NCBI GenBank assembly: GCA_900769115.1
Contig: CAAGFJ010000096.1
Coordinates: 1 to 64,000, forward strand
Direction of reading: 5' to 3'
Length of the DNA stretch: 64,000 nucleotides
DNA from: Lachnospiraceae bacterium
GTDB lineage: Bacteria; Bacillota; Clostridia; Lachnospirales; Lachnospiraceae
The notes under the pieces: generated by a model
The model's input: the letters and a program-made list of their open reading frames with translations, nothing else
Databases searched by the model: none
What the model was told of the DNA's origin: nothing
Position numbers and translations under genes: made by a program
Shown here: one piece after another, positions 6,888 to 16,694 of the stretch
Position numbering within the stretch: position 1 is the stretch's first letter
Layout of the letters: each line of letters starts with the position of its first letter

Positions 6888-9593
6888 CTAGTTTCCTCCC
6901 CTTTCAATACGGTACAGCTTCTTGAGGATTGGTCTGGTTCCAATCAATAGGAATACGGCGGTTCCTCCTGCATGCAGCAGATCAAACGGAAGTCCCATCG
7001 CATATGCCGAGAGGATCATCCCCCAATTCACGTGCTCCTGATACATAAGTACCGATGCCGGGTTCATAATCCCGCCATAAATGACCAGCACCGATAAGAA
7101 TCCAAACACACAGACAGCCGCCACTTTTTTCCAACTGCACAGCTTCTCATTCCGAAAGACAAGTCCACCCAGACAGCCGAGCAGACCCATTGCCACCATC
7201 TGCCACGGGGTCCATGGTCCCTGTCCAAAGAAAATGTTAGAAACCAGCATAGAAAGCGCTCCTATCAGAAATCCTGCCTCACTGCCAAGTCCGATGCCTG
7301 AAAGAATCGTAAGTGCCGCCATAGGCTTGACATTTGGCACCATATAAAATGCTGCCCGTCCCGCCACCGTAATCGCAGTCATAACCGACACGATCATCAT
7401 ATCCCTAAGCTTGGGTTTACCCTTCTCAAAGCTTAAGAAAAAGGCTGCTAATGCTTCTAATACCAACAGTAACGAAATAAAATAATACTTGCGCTGTTGC
7501 AGTACCGTGTGACCAAAATATATAGTGAGCGGTATACATAGGAAGAAAATCGCAAAAATGAGTATCTTTATCCAGGGGATTCCATTATGCTTATGTGCCA
7601 ATGCCTGCTTTGCTGCAGTCTTTACCGGCTTTTCCATCTCGGTCGGATCCTGACTGTGGTTAACAGCTTGCTTCCCCCACCCCATACTGCACTCTGATTC
7701 TGCTTTATCGGAATCGTTACTCTTATTCCAGTGTATCGTTTTCTCATCCCTGTCAGAATACCGCAGCACATCCTCCACCGTAACAGCAGTATCGATCAAT
7801 TTCCGGCACATCCGGCATACCGCTGTTGTATAAAACACATTCTGCAAAAAGAACGATCTTGTCTCCATTAAGGATACGATATGTCCGTCGAAGAACAGTC
7901 CACATACATCTGCATATCTCGCACAGAACTCCACATCATGGCTTACCAGAACAATCGTCTTACCCTGTGCTGCCAATTGCTGCAGCTTCGCTCCCATCTC
8001 AGATTTTGCATGATAGTCCATTCCCTTGCCCGGCTCATCTAACAGCAGAACATCATAATCTGCAAGGATCAGCTTGGCAAGTGCTAACATCTGCATCTGT
8101 CCGCCTGACAGATCAAACGGATGCTGCCGTAACACCCCCCGCAGGCCAAATGCTTCCATCTGTTGATACAATCTATGCAGACGCCCGGTATCTTCCGATG
8201 CTTCCTTCTGTCCGGACGGTACTGTCCGCTCCGCAGCAGACCGGGCATCCCCGCTGTCTTTGATACCCGCACTTGCACATAACTCCTCCCATACGGTATC
8301 CTTCGCAAACATTGCCTGCGGATTCTGCGGCAACAGGGCAATTCTTCCCGTCTGCAGCCGGATCTTACCCCGAAGCGGTGTACTATGCCCTGCCAGTACA
8401 TGCAACAACGTGGATTTACCGGCACCATTTCCACCCAGAATTGCTGTCACCTTTCCCCGCTCCGTTGCCAGACTGCAAGCCTTCAGGATATCTTTTCCCT
8501 CTGCCTCATAACGGAACCAAATCTCATCTGCAATTATCGCCGCATTCTCTTTGTTCTCCGCATTCCCCAGGAATCTCTCTCCCCGGTTCCTGCGCTTCTC
8601 CGGTATACTATTCCGGTCTTGCTGCGATTCCGGTGTCTCACCCTCTGCCTCCGGCTTGCAATCCGCTTTCTCTGTTACCCATTCCGCAAGCCAGCTTCGC
8701 CCCTCCTTCACAGTAAGTGGAATCCGGTCTGATTCCTTCATGCAGAATAACGGTTTCTGCTCTGTCTGCACGTCTTGTTCTACCTTATATTCCAGTGCTG
8801 TCTTTTCCTTTGGCGCCTCGCATTTTAACTGCAGATAAATTCTGGTTGCAGACGGCAAAGCATCAAACATCCGATGCTGCTTCTCCCATAAAAATTCCGC
8901 AGCCTGTCCCGGATCCCCATCACAGATCACTCTTCCCTGATCCATAACGATCACACGGTCACACAGCCCATACACCTCTTCCAACCGGTGCTCTGTCATC
9001 ACAATGGTAGTTCCCAATTCTCTGTGAATCCGCTCTACCATACTGAAGAATTGTGTTGCCGCAACCGGATCTAACTGACTCGTCGGCTCATCTAATACCA
9101 GCACTTCCGGCTCCATTACCATAACGGATGCTAAGTTCACCAACTGTTTCTCACCACCGGATAGATTACACAGCTTCTCTTCATAGATCTTCTCCAGACC
9201 GAAAAATGCGACCATTTCCGCAACCTTCCGCTGCATCTGCTCCTGTGGATAACCAAGGCTTTCCAGACCAAATGCAAGCTCATGCCATACCTTATCCATA
9301 GCCTGTGCCGATTCCGGATTCTGCCGGACATAACCAACCAGCCCCGCCCGATCCTGCTCAGACATATCTTCTATGGATATCCCGTTGACATAGATTGCCG
9401 TCTGATCACCCCGGATGCCATTCGGCAGATAGTCTACCTTCAGGTGTCGTAACAGAGTTGTCTTACCACAGCCGGATACCCCGACCACCAGCACAAACTG
9501 TCCCTTCTGGATCGTTGTGGATATATCCTGCAGGGAAAATGCATTCTCCGTTCCATATGAAAATGTCAGATGTTCGATTCGAATCTGTTCCAT
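6888..9593 (-). CDS. Fused ECF transporter: ATPase-ATPase-S component
   Basis: Energy-coupling-factor vitamin importer with three parts in one chain of 901 residues. ATPase 1 has Walker A GVSGCGKTT (about 38-46), signature LSGGEKQ (about 144-150) and Walker B VLVLDEP. ATPase 2 (about 350-590) has GGNGAGKST, DLSGGQMQ and VLLLDEP. The last 210 residues hold about six membrane helices with an S-component first helix (TAITVAGRAAFYMVP). Separate A, A' and S proteins are the usual form. Under a cobalamin riboswitch the substrate is most likely cobalamin, as for the CbrT S components, but that rests on context. A TTG at 9605, four bases after AAGGAG, is an alternative start. Confidence 0.88.
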   Translation of the reverse strand: MEQIRIEHLTFSYGTENAFSLQDISTTIQKGQFVLVVGVSGCGKTTLLRHLKVDYLPNGIRGDQTAIYVNGISIEDMSEQDRAGLVGYVRQNPESAQAMDKVWHELAFGLESLGYPQEQMQRKVAEMVAFFGLEKIYEEKLCNLSGGEKQLVNLASVMVMEPEVLVLDEPTSQLDPVAATQFFSMVERIHRELGTTIVMTEHRLEEVYGLCDRVIVMDQGRVICDGDPGQAAEFLWEKQHRMFDALPSATRIYLQLKCEAPKEKTALEYKVEQDVQTEQKPLFCMKESDRIPLTVKEGRSWLAEWVTEKADCKPEAEGETPESQQDRNSIPEKRRNRGERFLGNAENKENAAIIADEIWFRYEAEGKDILKACSLATERGKVTAILGGNGAGKSTLLHVLAGHSTPLRGKIRLQTGRIALLPQNPQAMFAKDTVWEELCASAGIKDSGDARSAAERTVPSGQKEASEDTGRLHRLYQQMEAFGLRGVLRQHPFDLSGGQMQMLALAKLILADYDVLLLDEPGKGMDYHAKSEMGAKLQQLAAQGKTIVLVSHDVEFCARYADVCGLFFDGHIVSLMETRSFFLQNVFYTTAVCRMCRKLIDTAVTVEDVLRYSDRDEKTIHWNKSNDSDKAESECSMGWGKQAVNHSQDPTEMEKPVKTAAKQALAHKHNGIPWIKILIFAIFFLCIPLTIYFGHTVLQQRKYYFISLLLVLEALAAFFLSFEKGKPKLRDMMIVSVMTAITVAGRAAFYMVPNVKPMAALTILSGIGLGSEAGFLIGALSMLVSNIFFGQGPWTPWQMVAMGLLGCLGGLVFRNEKLCSWKKVAAVCVFGFLSVLVIYGGIMNPASVLMYQEHVNWGMILSAYAMGLPFDLLHAGGTAVFLLIGTRPILKKLYRIERGGN

Positions 9594-9670
9594 GTGTACC
9601 CTCAATCGTCTCCTTGTTTTCTGTATGCCTCTCTAACTGTATCCCCATGGGATACCCCGCATATTAATCG

Positions 9671-10624
9671 TTACCGCTTATTGTACCGGCCTTCCTCAAT
9701 CTGTTCCATTGCAACCGGTAGAAAACACAACACACCATACACGATATACAGGCTGATCGTATATATGCCGAATCCTGCACCGCCCAGCATTGGATAATAT
9801 TCCCAATCCAATCCACCTGCATACGCCCCTGCTGCCAGATAAAAAAATGCAGATAAGATGATAAGCAGGACGGTACGATCCCATTTTGTAAAACGAAAAG
9901 TCGTATATGCCGTTCTGCCCGGCAGACCATATCCTCTGCCTTTCATGCTCTCTGCCATATCCATCGCATCCTGCAACGCCCAGGTGATCAGCAGGGAAAT
10001 ATTCTCCACTCCCAGCCGGATGCGATACATTTTATCCGTTCTTCCTGTCCGTTCTGTTGCTGTGTCCTCTCCATCTGTCCGTTCGCTGCTGCTACCATCT
10101 ATAGACGTGTGATTCTCTGACATAGCAACTGCCCGGTATGTCTCGCGAATATTCTGCGCATATCGGATCTCCCGCAGCTTCCGCTGCATCTTAGGAAGAA
10201 ATCCCAGCACCATTGCCAGAACCATGGATACAACCGGAAATGGTCTTCCAAACAAATACACAATCTTATCCGTAGTTAATATTTCACTCACACACCGAAA
10301 CCACATTACCGTTGCTCCCAGCATGACTGCTGCCGCTATTCCATAGCAGATGGACTCCATGGTCAGGGCATTTCCACTTGGCAGATAACAAAGTCTCGTC
10401 ACGCCCTGATGACTAAATGCCGGATTCATGATTGCTGCCACAAGCATAATAACCGCCATTCCAAACAATCCTCCTCTTGCATTTTGTAAGCCAAACAGCT
10501 TCCCGGTATAACAGAATGCCGCTGCAAAAGTAATCATCAGGCATACCGGATGCATCCATACCATGCTACATCCAAGCACGATCGCAAAATATATAAAATT
10601 AACAACCGGATGTAATCGATCCAT
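9671..10624 (-). CDS. ECF transporter T component (CbiQ/EcfT-like)
   Basis: Membrane subunit of 317 residues that couples the two ATPases to the substrate-binding S component. It has five to six hydrophobic segments and, in the long cytoplasmic region, the coupling motif SMKGRGYG that resembles the Ala-Arg-Gly motif of EcfT proteins. A polar insert of about 40 residues rich in Ser, Thr and Glu precedes it. It lies between the anchored DUF4430 protein and the fused A-A'-S protein, so a complete importer is encoded by two genes. Confidence 0.85.
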   Translation of the reverse strand: MDRLHPVVNFIYFAIVLGCSMVWMHPVCLMITFAAAFCYTGKLFGLQNARGGLFGMAVIMLVAAIMNPAFSHQGVTRLCYLPSGNALTMESICYGIAAAVMLGATVMWFRCVSEILTTDKIVYLFGRPFPVVSMVLAMVLGFLPKMQRKLREIRYAQNIRETYRAVAMSENHTSIDGSSSERTDGEDTATERTGRTDKMYRIRLGVENISLLITWALQDAMDMAESMKGRGYGLPGRTAYTTFRFTKWDRTVLLIILSAFFYLAAGAYAGGLDWEYYPMLGGAGFGIYTISLYIVYGVLCFLPVAMEQIEEGRYNKR

Positions 10625-10658
10625 ATCCCTGCTCCATTCTGGTCAATATCTTCCTCTA

Positions 10659-11624
10659 TCACTCTTCAAAATAACCGCCAACATCTTTTCCAAGATTACA
10701 GGTATACACCCATAAGATCTCATCCCCGTCCTTCACTGTGTAGGACGAACAGCCATATCCCGGAAAATCTCCGTTGACGCAATACATCCAGCCGGACAAT
10801 TCTCCGGCATCAAATTCATAAAGATTACCAATTCCTTCTATATAATAATTCTTGTACGCCGGCGTATAATTATACTCCAACTGAACTTTATTTTCCTTCG
10901 TTACTTTCTGCAATACATCAAACACACTGCTTCCCTTCTTAACCGTCACTGTCGTATTGGCTAAGAAAATGCCATCCTTCGGGATGATCTTTTTCTTGTT
11001 GTCCTTCAATAAATTCATCTGATCTAACACGGTGCTACAGGAAATACTGATCGTACACTGTACCATGTTCTCCGGTGTCTCCGTTACTGCTTCCGTCGTT
11101 GTAACAGCTTCCGTTGTCTGGGTATTCTCATCTGCCTTCGACGACTTTGATTCCGTATGATTATCCTTATCTTTTACAGGATCTGAAGCCTGCGAATCCG
11201 TATTCGACGGCTTCCTGCTTTCGGTTGTTGCTTTTTGTTTATCTGATTTCTTTTGGGGTGTCGTGCCGGACGCCTGTTTCTCTGCCTTCTTAACGGCTCT
11301 TTCTGCATTTCGCTGGGCTTTCTTACTGCTCTGCGCTTTCTTAGAAGAATTCGAGGAACTCTTATGCGTAATCTTCATGATCAATTGCTGAAAGATATTT
11401 CCGGACTTTGCATCATTCTTTGCTACCTGCTTCGTCTGATCTGATCCGGCAGTTCTTATATCCGAGGGTGCATCCGCCGTCTCATCCGCTTCACCGGATG
11501 TCTGTTCTACGGAAGTCTGCGTCTCCGGTAATCCCTTGCTGTCCGGTGTATTACCACCATACCAGAATGCAACTGCCAATAACAAAACTACAGCAATACC
11601 GCCGGCTATCTTCTTCCATCGCAT
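10659..11624 (-). CDS. Membrane-anchored DUF4430 (transcobalamin-like C-terminal domain) protein
   Basis: Extracellular protein of 321 residues, starting at ATG 11624 after AAAGGAGG. One N-terminal helix (IAGGIAVVLLLAVAFWYGG) serves as anchor or signal, followed by about 160 residues of Ser/Thr/Lys/Glu-rich linker. The C-terminal domain (about 195-321) is DUF4430, seen in FDAGELSGWMYCVNGDFPGY and DGDEILWVYTCNLG. InterPro relates DUF4430 to the C-terminal beta domain of transcobalamin and intrinsic factor. Between a DUF4430/toroid protein and an ECF importer, it probably receives cobalamin at the membrane. That role is inferred. Confidence 0.82.
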   Translation of the reverse strand: MRWKKIAGGIAVVLLLAVAFWYGGNTPDSKGLPETQTSVEQTSGEADETADAPSDIRTAGSDQTKQVAKNDAKSGNIFQQLIMKITHKSSSNSSKKAQSSKKAQRNAERAVKKAEKQASGTTPQKKSDKQKATTESRKPSNTDSQASDPVKDKDNHTESKSSKADENTQTTEAVTTTEAVTETPENMVQCTISISCSTVLDQMNLLKDNKKKIIPKDGIFLANTTVTVKKGSSVFDVLQKVTKENKVQLEYNYTPAYKNYYIEGIGNLYEFDAGELSGWMYCVNGDFPGYGCSSYTVKDGDEILWVYTCNLGKDVGGYFEE

Positions 11625-11661
11625 ATCGTGTTCCTCCTTTCCTCGCATATCATGACATGCC

Positions 11662-11722
11662 ATACTATTTCTTTGTTTAAATAGTATATTGAGACCCGAC
11701 TGCTACCATGCAGCCGGATCTC
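11662..11722 (-). promoter_or_regulatory. Two hairpins between the surface-protein and DUF4430 genes
   Basis: A 13-bp stem with G-U pairs (11691-11703 with 11710-11722) is followed on the minus strand by a perfect 9-bp stem (ATACTATTT with AAATAGTAT, 11662-11687). There is no strong U tract. They may stabilise the mRNA or reduce read-through, setting different levels of surface protein and transporter. Confidence 0.5.
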
Positions 11723-11755
11723 GACCTTTTTTACCCTATATCATACTACGGTAAA

Positions 11756-14700
11756 TTATCTCACTTTCAACTTCTTCGCTTTTGACCATTTACTATAGAT
11801 CGTCACCTTCTGGTTATTCTCCATAAACTGGTTGTATGTACGGATACGTACATAATATTTCTTCTTTGACTTCAATCCCTTGATCGTCTTACTTCCTATA
11901 TTAGCATTCTTTACCTTATAAATCTTTGCATTCTTAAACTTAGAAGAAGTACTTACCTGAATCTGATAGCCGGATATATCATTTCTTGCCTTTAATGTGA
12001 TCTTAAGCTGTTTCTTCTTGGTGCTCTTGATCGTGTTACCGGTTGGCTTCTCTAATGCAACCTCATGCTGGGTAATCGGTGCTTCGGTGGTTGGTGCTGT
12101 TGTGGTTGCCTGCTCTGTGGTTGCTGGCTTTGGTTCAAGTTTCGGAATGACCTCTTCTTTTGTTTCACCACATGCTTTACATGTATAAGTCTTAATTCCT
12201 GTTGCCTGCTCCGTTGCTGTTTTTGTTATCTTTCCACCATCCCAGTCATGACCATTCTTTGGACACTCATATAAACAAACAGCATCCGACATTTCATATA
12301 AACCGCTCTGTCCATTCTGTAAACGATCATATGCAGCTAATGTATAGGCAGCCTGCTCGGTTGCCATAAGATTCGGAACTTCTGTATCCTCCTGCGAATG
12401 CTTAAATCCACCACTTACCTTATCATAATAGCTTAATAATGCATCGAGTAAGGATGTACCATTTTTGATAAATCCTGAATCCGTATCCGCATCAATTCCT
12501 AAAGATGTCAGTGCGCAAATCACCTGTGAACAGCTTTCACTTGATGTGTTGGTATATGTTACACCATCCCACTCAAATACACTTGTATACAGACCGTCCT
12601 CACCCTGTAATCCTGACAATAAACTGATTGCCTTTTTCACTGCCTTTTTCACATTTTTATCTACATTATAATATGGAGCTAATGCCTGAATGGTCATTGC
12701 TGTCATATCAATATCAGACGTAGCATTCGGATCTGTTGCAGGATCACTATAACCCCAGCCTCCATCTGCTGTTTGTCGATTCAGAATATAAGCAATCAAG
12801 CTCTCTCTTGTTGTCTGATTCTCCACACCATCTACCTGTGGAATCTCATACTTACCAGAATCCACAGCGATTAATGCATATACTGCACCATTTAGTCCCT
12901 GCTGCACTACATAATCAAAATCTGCTAATGGTACTAACAGATTATATCCTTCAATATCTGCCGGATTCGCTCCAATGGATGTCAAACCGATAATCACGCG
13001 CGAATTTTCGGTTGATCTCGTTTCACTTAATTTGTTTCCTTTATTTTCAACCTGTTTTTCTACTTCCTGGTAATAAGAACGGTACCATGCAACATCTTTT
13101 ACTCCACCTCTGGCAAGAGAAAGAACTGACCATTCTCCACCAACTGAACTAACCACCGGATTAGAAACCGCATGTTTCAGATATGTTAAGGTTTTAGTCT
13201 TTACTGCAGAATATTCCAGTTTAGAAGATTCTTCCGTATCATCCTTCTTATCTTCTTTACCTGTTACCGTAATATTGCACTGTGCTGTTGCCCCATTACC
13301 ATCTGCTGCTTTTACTGTAACAACCGCTGTTCCAACCGCTTTAGCAGTAATAATTCCCTTATCACTTATCTCAACAATATTTGAATCTGAGGAAGTCCAA
13401 CTAACAGCTGTATTGGCTGCGAAGGTGGGTTTTACATCTGCTGTTAATTTTCGTTTCTGTCCTACAGATAAGGATACTTCTTTCTTATCTAAGGTTATTG
13501 TCTGAACCGGTGTTGTAATAGGTTCTGCAGCTGCATCCTGGTAACTATGCACATAATAGAATTCTACGTTATCACCATCTGCAAGCTTATAGCCGGACAT
13601 TCCGAAGTTCGGTGACTCTCCATTTACTTTGTACATCCATCCGGATCCGCTTCCGTTCATCATCTGTGCAAGCGTAATTCCATCCGGTGTAATAACACCA
13701 GACACATAAGAATTGCTACCCACACGCTGGAATCCATACTCATTAAAAGCATCATCAATTAAATCTAATGCCGTCTTCTGATCCGCTTCTACATAAGTTG
13801 CCTTAAACCCATCAATCCATTTATAAAATGCCTTATGTGGATTGGTTCCGTGTACATCATCACCAATTAATGTAAATGTTACATTAAGCTGTTTTGTCTG
13901 AGAGTCCTCTGAACATACTTTGACTAAAAAACTCTTCGTATCCTTTACTTCGTTGAACACAAGAGTCGCCTTTAACGTAACTGATACAACTCCACTTTCC
14001 GGAAGTGTTACCGTTCCATCATTTGCAATCACATCTTCCGTATTACTTGTCCATGTAATCGCACTGCCATGCTTACCTTGTGTCGGAAGTTCTATTATTC
14101 CAGATTCCCTGACATCTGTTTGAATGGATAACTCGTCTTTATCCCGGGTAACATTTCCCTTATCTGTAGAATATACTGTCATCCAGAATGAATTCGTAAC
14201 AATAGTATCATTCTTTGTTATTGTTGCTTTCAGCGTAACTGATTGTGTTCCAGTTGCCGGCAAGGTAACAACACCTTCGTTAGTAATACAATCCGTCTTG
14301 TTACTTGTCCATGTAATTGTGCTGCCATTCTTACCCTTTGTTGGTAATACAAGTGTCTGTGCTTCATACAACTTAGTAGACTCAAATTTCAACTCCTTAC
14401 TGTCAGCCTGTGCCTGTTGATAATCCACGGACTGCACCTGAACCGAAAACGATCTTGTAGCTGTTGTATCATTATATGAAATGGTAGCTTTTATACTTAC
14501 CGATTCTTTGTCTTTCGTTGGCAGAACTACTTTTCCTTCATTCGAGATAACTCCCGGTTTATTACTCTCCCATGTAATCGTTGAATCGTTGCTTCCTTTT
14601 GTTGGTAATGCAAGCTGACAATCTTCCAGAATTGGGGATGTAAATGCTTGTAACTCCGTCTTATCCTCTGTTACACGAAGCTTATCTGACTTACCAATCA

Positions 14701-16054
14701 CTGCCGTTGGTTCCGATGTTATCTTCGAATCATTTCCACCCGTTACTACAACACGAAGCTGTTTTCCAACATATGTTTCTGTATCCGGCAAAGAAAATGT
14801 TGAATATACTGCATCTGCAATATCCTCATACCCTTCTTCGTTTGACACCTGCCATTGATAGCTGACACTGGTTGGCTCCGCATCATTTTCTCCGGTAATA
14901 ACAGCCGTTAAAGTAGCACCAGACAACGCATTGCCACTAATTGTTGCACTCTGTACTGCGACAGGAGTTACTTTTATACCTTTGCCCTCCCACACTAATG
15001 TAGGAAAACCATTCGATTGCTCGAACACACAATCTGCTGGAACAAGACTCTTCATAGATGTCGTAAATGCATTTAACTCACTGACCATAGAATTCTTCTT
15101 GAACTCCTCATCTGTCCGTGCACCCTGTTCCTTGTCATCTGACAAATAATAATTATTCATCCCAGATACCGGCGAGATAGGATAACTCTTACCGCCTGTC
15201 AATGTTCCCACCGAATAACAATTATAAGGTTTTGCACTATATGCAATACCACTTATATATGTTTCCTTTGAAGCCGCCTGTAAAATTCCTTCATTATAGG
15301 AGAACCAGATATCCCCACCATCTGCATATCCTGCAATACCACCTATATACATCCATTTGGAATTCTCAACTGTTATTGTTCCACGATTCACGCATCCAAT
15401 GATGTATGGTTTTCCTGTTCTTTGACGTCCTACAATACCACCTATATATGCTCCGGAAACGGTACTGTCTGCCGGAACTGTAATGGTTCCCCCAAACGAA
15501 CATTTCTCTACCAGTGCCGTATCCGTTATATTATATCCTACTACTCCGCCGACATAACCACCATTCTTATTACAGGTAATCTTCACACTACTATGACAAT
15601 TAACAACTTTTCCTTTGTTATTTGCTGTGAGTCCTCCGATATTCATATGATTTCCGGTATATGTTCCGGTAATATCAGCAATATTCTCGATAGTTCCTGT
15701 ATTCGTTCCAAAAATACCCTGATCTTTATCAGTCGACTCAAAGGTAAGATTCTCAATCTTATGATTCTGACCATCAAATATTCCTGCATATTCTACAATC
15801 GGAATCCATGTCTTATCCTTCATATCAATATCATTTGTCAGTACAGCATTCAGATTCTTTTCACCTGCATTCACTTTTGTCGCAAATGCAAGGAAATCGT
15901 CTGCACTTCCAAGTTCATAAGTACCTTCTGCATTCGGTGCAAGCGTTGTTTTCCCTTCTGCCTGTACCTGCTTCACCATACCTGGAGAAATCAAACTGAA
16001 TGCCATTACCAGCATCAACAGCCAGGAAAATGCTCTCGTCTTTGTCTGTTTCAT
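11756..16054 (-). CDS. Large secreted multidomain protein with DUF4430 and alpha/alpha-toroid (intrinsic-factor-like)
   Basis: Secreted protein of 1432 residues; a signal peptide (about 1-32) ends QVQAEG. Domains in order: GLUG-type beta-helix repeats (about 45-290), an Ig-like domain (about 365-455), three tandem atrophied Ig-like repeats with the ITWxSN pattern (about 456-719), DUF4430 (about 720-840, GSGSGWMYKVNGESPNFG), a Big_2 domain (about 848-930), and a terpenoid-cyclase-like alpha/alpha-toroid (about 944-1255, RQTADGGWGYSDP). A cysteine motif (CLYECP, CKACGE) and a basic fibronectin-III-like domain close the chain. No LPXTG, lipobox or SLH is seen. Intrinsic factor pairs the same two folds, so I infer extracellular cobalamin capture. 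The start is ATG 16054, overlapping the upstream stop as ATGA. Confidence 0.85.
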   Translation of the reverse strand: MKQTKTRAFSWLLMLVMAFSLISPGMVKQVQAEGKTTLAPNAEGTYELGSADDFLAFATKVNAGEKNLNAVLTNDIDMKDKTWIPIVEYAGIFDGQNHKIENLTFESTDKDQGIFGTNTGTIENIADITGTYTGNHMNIGGLTANNKGKVVNCHSSVKITCNKNGGYVGGVVGYNITDTALVEKCSFGGTITVPADSTVSGAYIGGIVGRQRTGKPYIIGCVNRGTITVENSKWMYIGGIAGYADGGDIWFSYNEGILQAASKETYISGIAYSAKPYNCYSVGTLTGGKSYPISPVSGMNNYYLSDDKEQGARTDEEFKKNSMVSELNAFTTSMKSLVPADCVFEQSNGFPTLVWEGKGIKVTPVAVQSATISGNALSGATLTAVITGENDAEPTSVSYQWQVSNEEGYEDIADAVYSTFSLPDTETYVGKQLRVVVTGGNDSKITSEPTAVIGKSDKLRVTEDKTELQAFTSPILEDCQLALPTKGSNDSTITWESNKPGVISNEGKVVLPTKDKESVSIKATISYNDTTATRSFSVQVQSVDYQQAQADSKELKFESTKLYEAQTLVLPTKGKNGSTITWTSNKTDCITNEGVVTLPATGTQSVTLKATITKNDTIVTNSFWMTVYSTDKGNVTRDKDELSIQTDVRESGIIELPTQGKHGSAITWTSNTEDVIANDGTVTLPESGVVSVTLKATLVFNEVKDTKSFLVKVCSEDSQTKQLNVTFTLIGDDVHGTNPHKAFYKWIDGFKATYVEADQKTALDLIDDAFNEYGFQRVGSNSYVSGVITPDGITLAQMMNGSGSGWMYKVNGESPNFGMSGYKLADGDNVEFYYVHSYQDAAAEPITTPVQTITLDKKEVSLSVGQKRKLTADVKPTFAANTAVSWTSSDSNIVEISDKGIITAKAVGTAVVTVKAADGNGATAQCNITVTGKEDKKDDTEESSKLEYSAVKTKTLTYLKHAVSNPVVSSVGGEWSVLSLARGGVKDVAWYRSYYQEVEKQVENKGNKLSETRSTENSRVIIGLTSIGANPADIEGYNLLVPLADFDYVVQQGLNGAVYALIAVDSGKYEIPQVDGVENQTTRESLIAYILNRQTADGGWGYSDPATDPNATSDIDMTAMTIQALAPYYNVDKNVKKAVKKAISLLSGLQGEDGLYTSVFEWDGVTYTNTSSESCSQVICALTSLGIDADTDSGFIKNGTSLLDALLSYYDKVSGGFKHSQEDTEVPNLMATEQAAYTLAAYDRLQNGQSGLYEMSDAVCLYECPKNGHDWDGGKITKTATEQATGIKTYTCKACGETKEEVIPKLEPKPATTEQATTTAPTTEAPITQHEVALEKPTGNTIKSTKKKQLKITLKARNDISGYQIQVSTSSKFKNAKIYKVKNANIGSKTIKGLKSKKKYYVRIRTYNQFMENNQKVTIYSKWSKAKKLKVR

Positions 16055-16341
16055 TCTGTTTCCTTTCCTTTCTTCTCCGCCACATTCTGTTTTTTCATTA
16101 TTTTCTTTTGTGCGTTTCTTGCCCGTTTCATCTCGATTCGCTTCTGTTGTCTTCGCTGCGCCCTCGTCTGCTCCGGCGGTTCTTTGATCCCTGCTGCCTC
16201 TAAGGCTCTTGGCCATGGACCGAGATAAGATTTGATCATAGCTACCTCTTCATCAGAAAAATCTGACTTATGCGGATACCGGTCTAACATCATATATTTT
16301 TCTTTCAATATATAAATGCAATCCTCTCTTGTCATTTTCAT
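16051..16341 (-). CDS. Small basic protein with a homing-endonuclease-associated-like repeat
   Basis: A 96-residue protein, first gene after the cobalamin riboswitch. ATG 16341 follows AAGGAG by seven bases. Residues about 40-52 (YLGPWPRALEAAGI) match the short helix-turn-helix-like repeat often found beside HNH nucleases. The C-terminal third is a highly charged Lys/Arg/Glu helix. The gene ends in an ATGA overlap with the large secreted protein, so the two are translationally coupled. The first gene of a vitamin operon being a probable nucleic-acid-binding peptide is odd. It could be a coupling leader cistron or an operon regulator; function is unknown. Confidence 0.65.
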   Translation of the reverse strand: MKMTREDCIYILKEKYMMLDRYPHKSDFSDEEVAMIKSYLGPWPRALEAAGIKEPPEQTRAQRRQQKRIEMKRARNAQKKIMKKQNVAEKKGKETE

Positions 16342-16397
16342 CGCCGACTCCTTACTGACTTATCGTTTTACTTACTAGAATAAAAACTTCTATAAAA

Positions 16398-16431
16398 GTA
16401 AAAAACGCCTTGCCCTTGAAAAAGCAAAACG
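16398..16431 (-). terminator. Intrinsic terminator of the cobalamin riboswitch
   Basis: CGTTTTGC and GCAAGGCG pair over eight positions and are followed by a run of six T on the minus strand, about 80 bases after the B12 box. It is the likely expression platform: transcription stops here when cobalamin is bound. Confidence 0.7.
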
Positions 16432-16504
16432 CAACAAAAAGACACTCCGAACATGCCGAAATGAATCATTTGATACTTTTCCTTACCCAAAAGCGTGAAA
16501 CACC

Positions 16505-16675
16505 TAAAATATGCGAGTAATCTGGCTGAAAGAATTAACAAACAGGCTATTCCTCTGTCTATAAGGTATAACAACATATCTGCAACTCTTAACACAGTAA
16601 TGGCGGTTGCACCGGATTCACACCGGGTTTCCCTCTGATCTGTTCTAGGCATACTTCGCATGAACAGAGCATATT
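16505..16675 (-). ncRNA. Cobalamin riboswitch
   Basis: Read on the minus strand, the core elements occur in the right order. They are AGAGGGAAACCC, then GGTGTGAATCC (16624-16614), then CCGCCATTACTGT (16606-16594), and about 65 bases later the B12-box-like CAGCCAGATTACTCGC (16528-16513). A CTGTTC/GAACAG stem lies on the 5' side. A perfect promoter lies just upstream and an intrinsic terminator downstream. It should repress the six-gene transport operon when cobalamin is abundant. The B12 box deviates a little from AGCCAGGAGACCTGCC, but the overall match is good. Confidence 0.88.
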
Positions 16676-16694
16676 TCATTTAATTACATGTCAC

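Noticed and set aside
15422..16228. 268-codon plus-strand reading frame
   Set aside because: Antisense to the large secreted protein and the start of the 96-residue gene; no ribosome binding site and a low-complexity Ile/Cys/Ser composition typical of shadows.
16368..16679. 103-codon minus-strand reading frame
   Set aside because: It lies over the cobalamin riboswitch and its terminator, which explain the sequence better.
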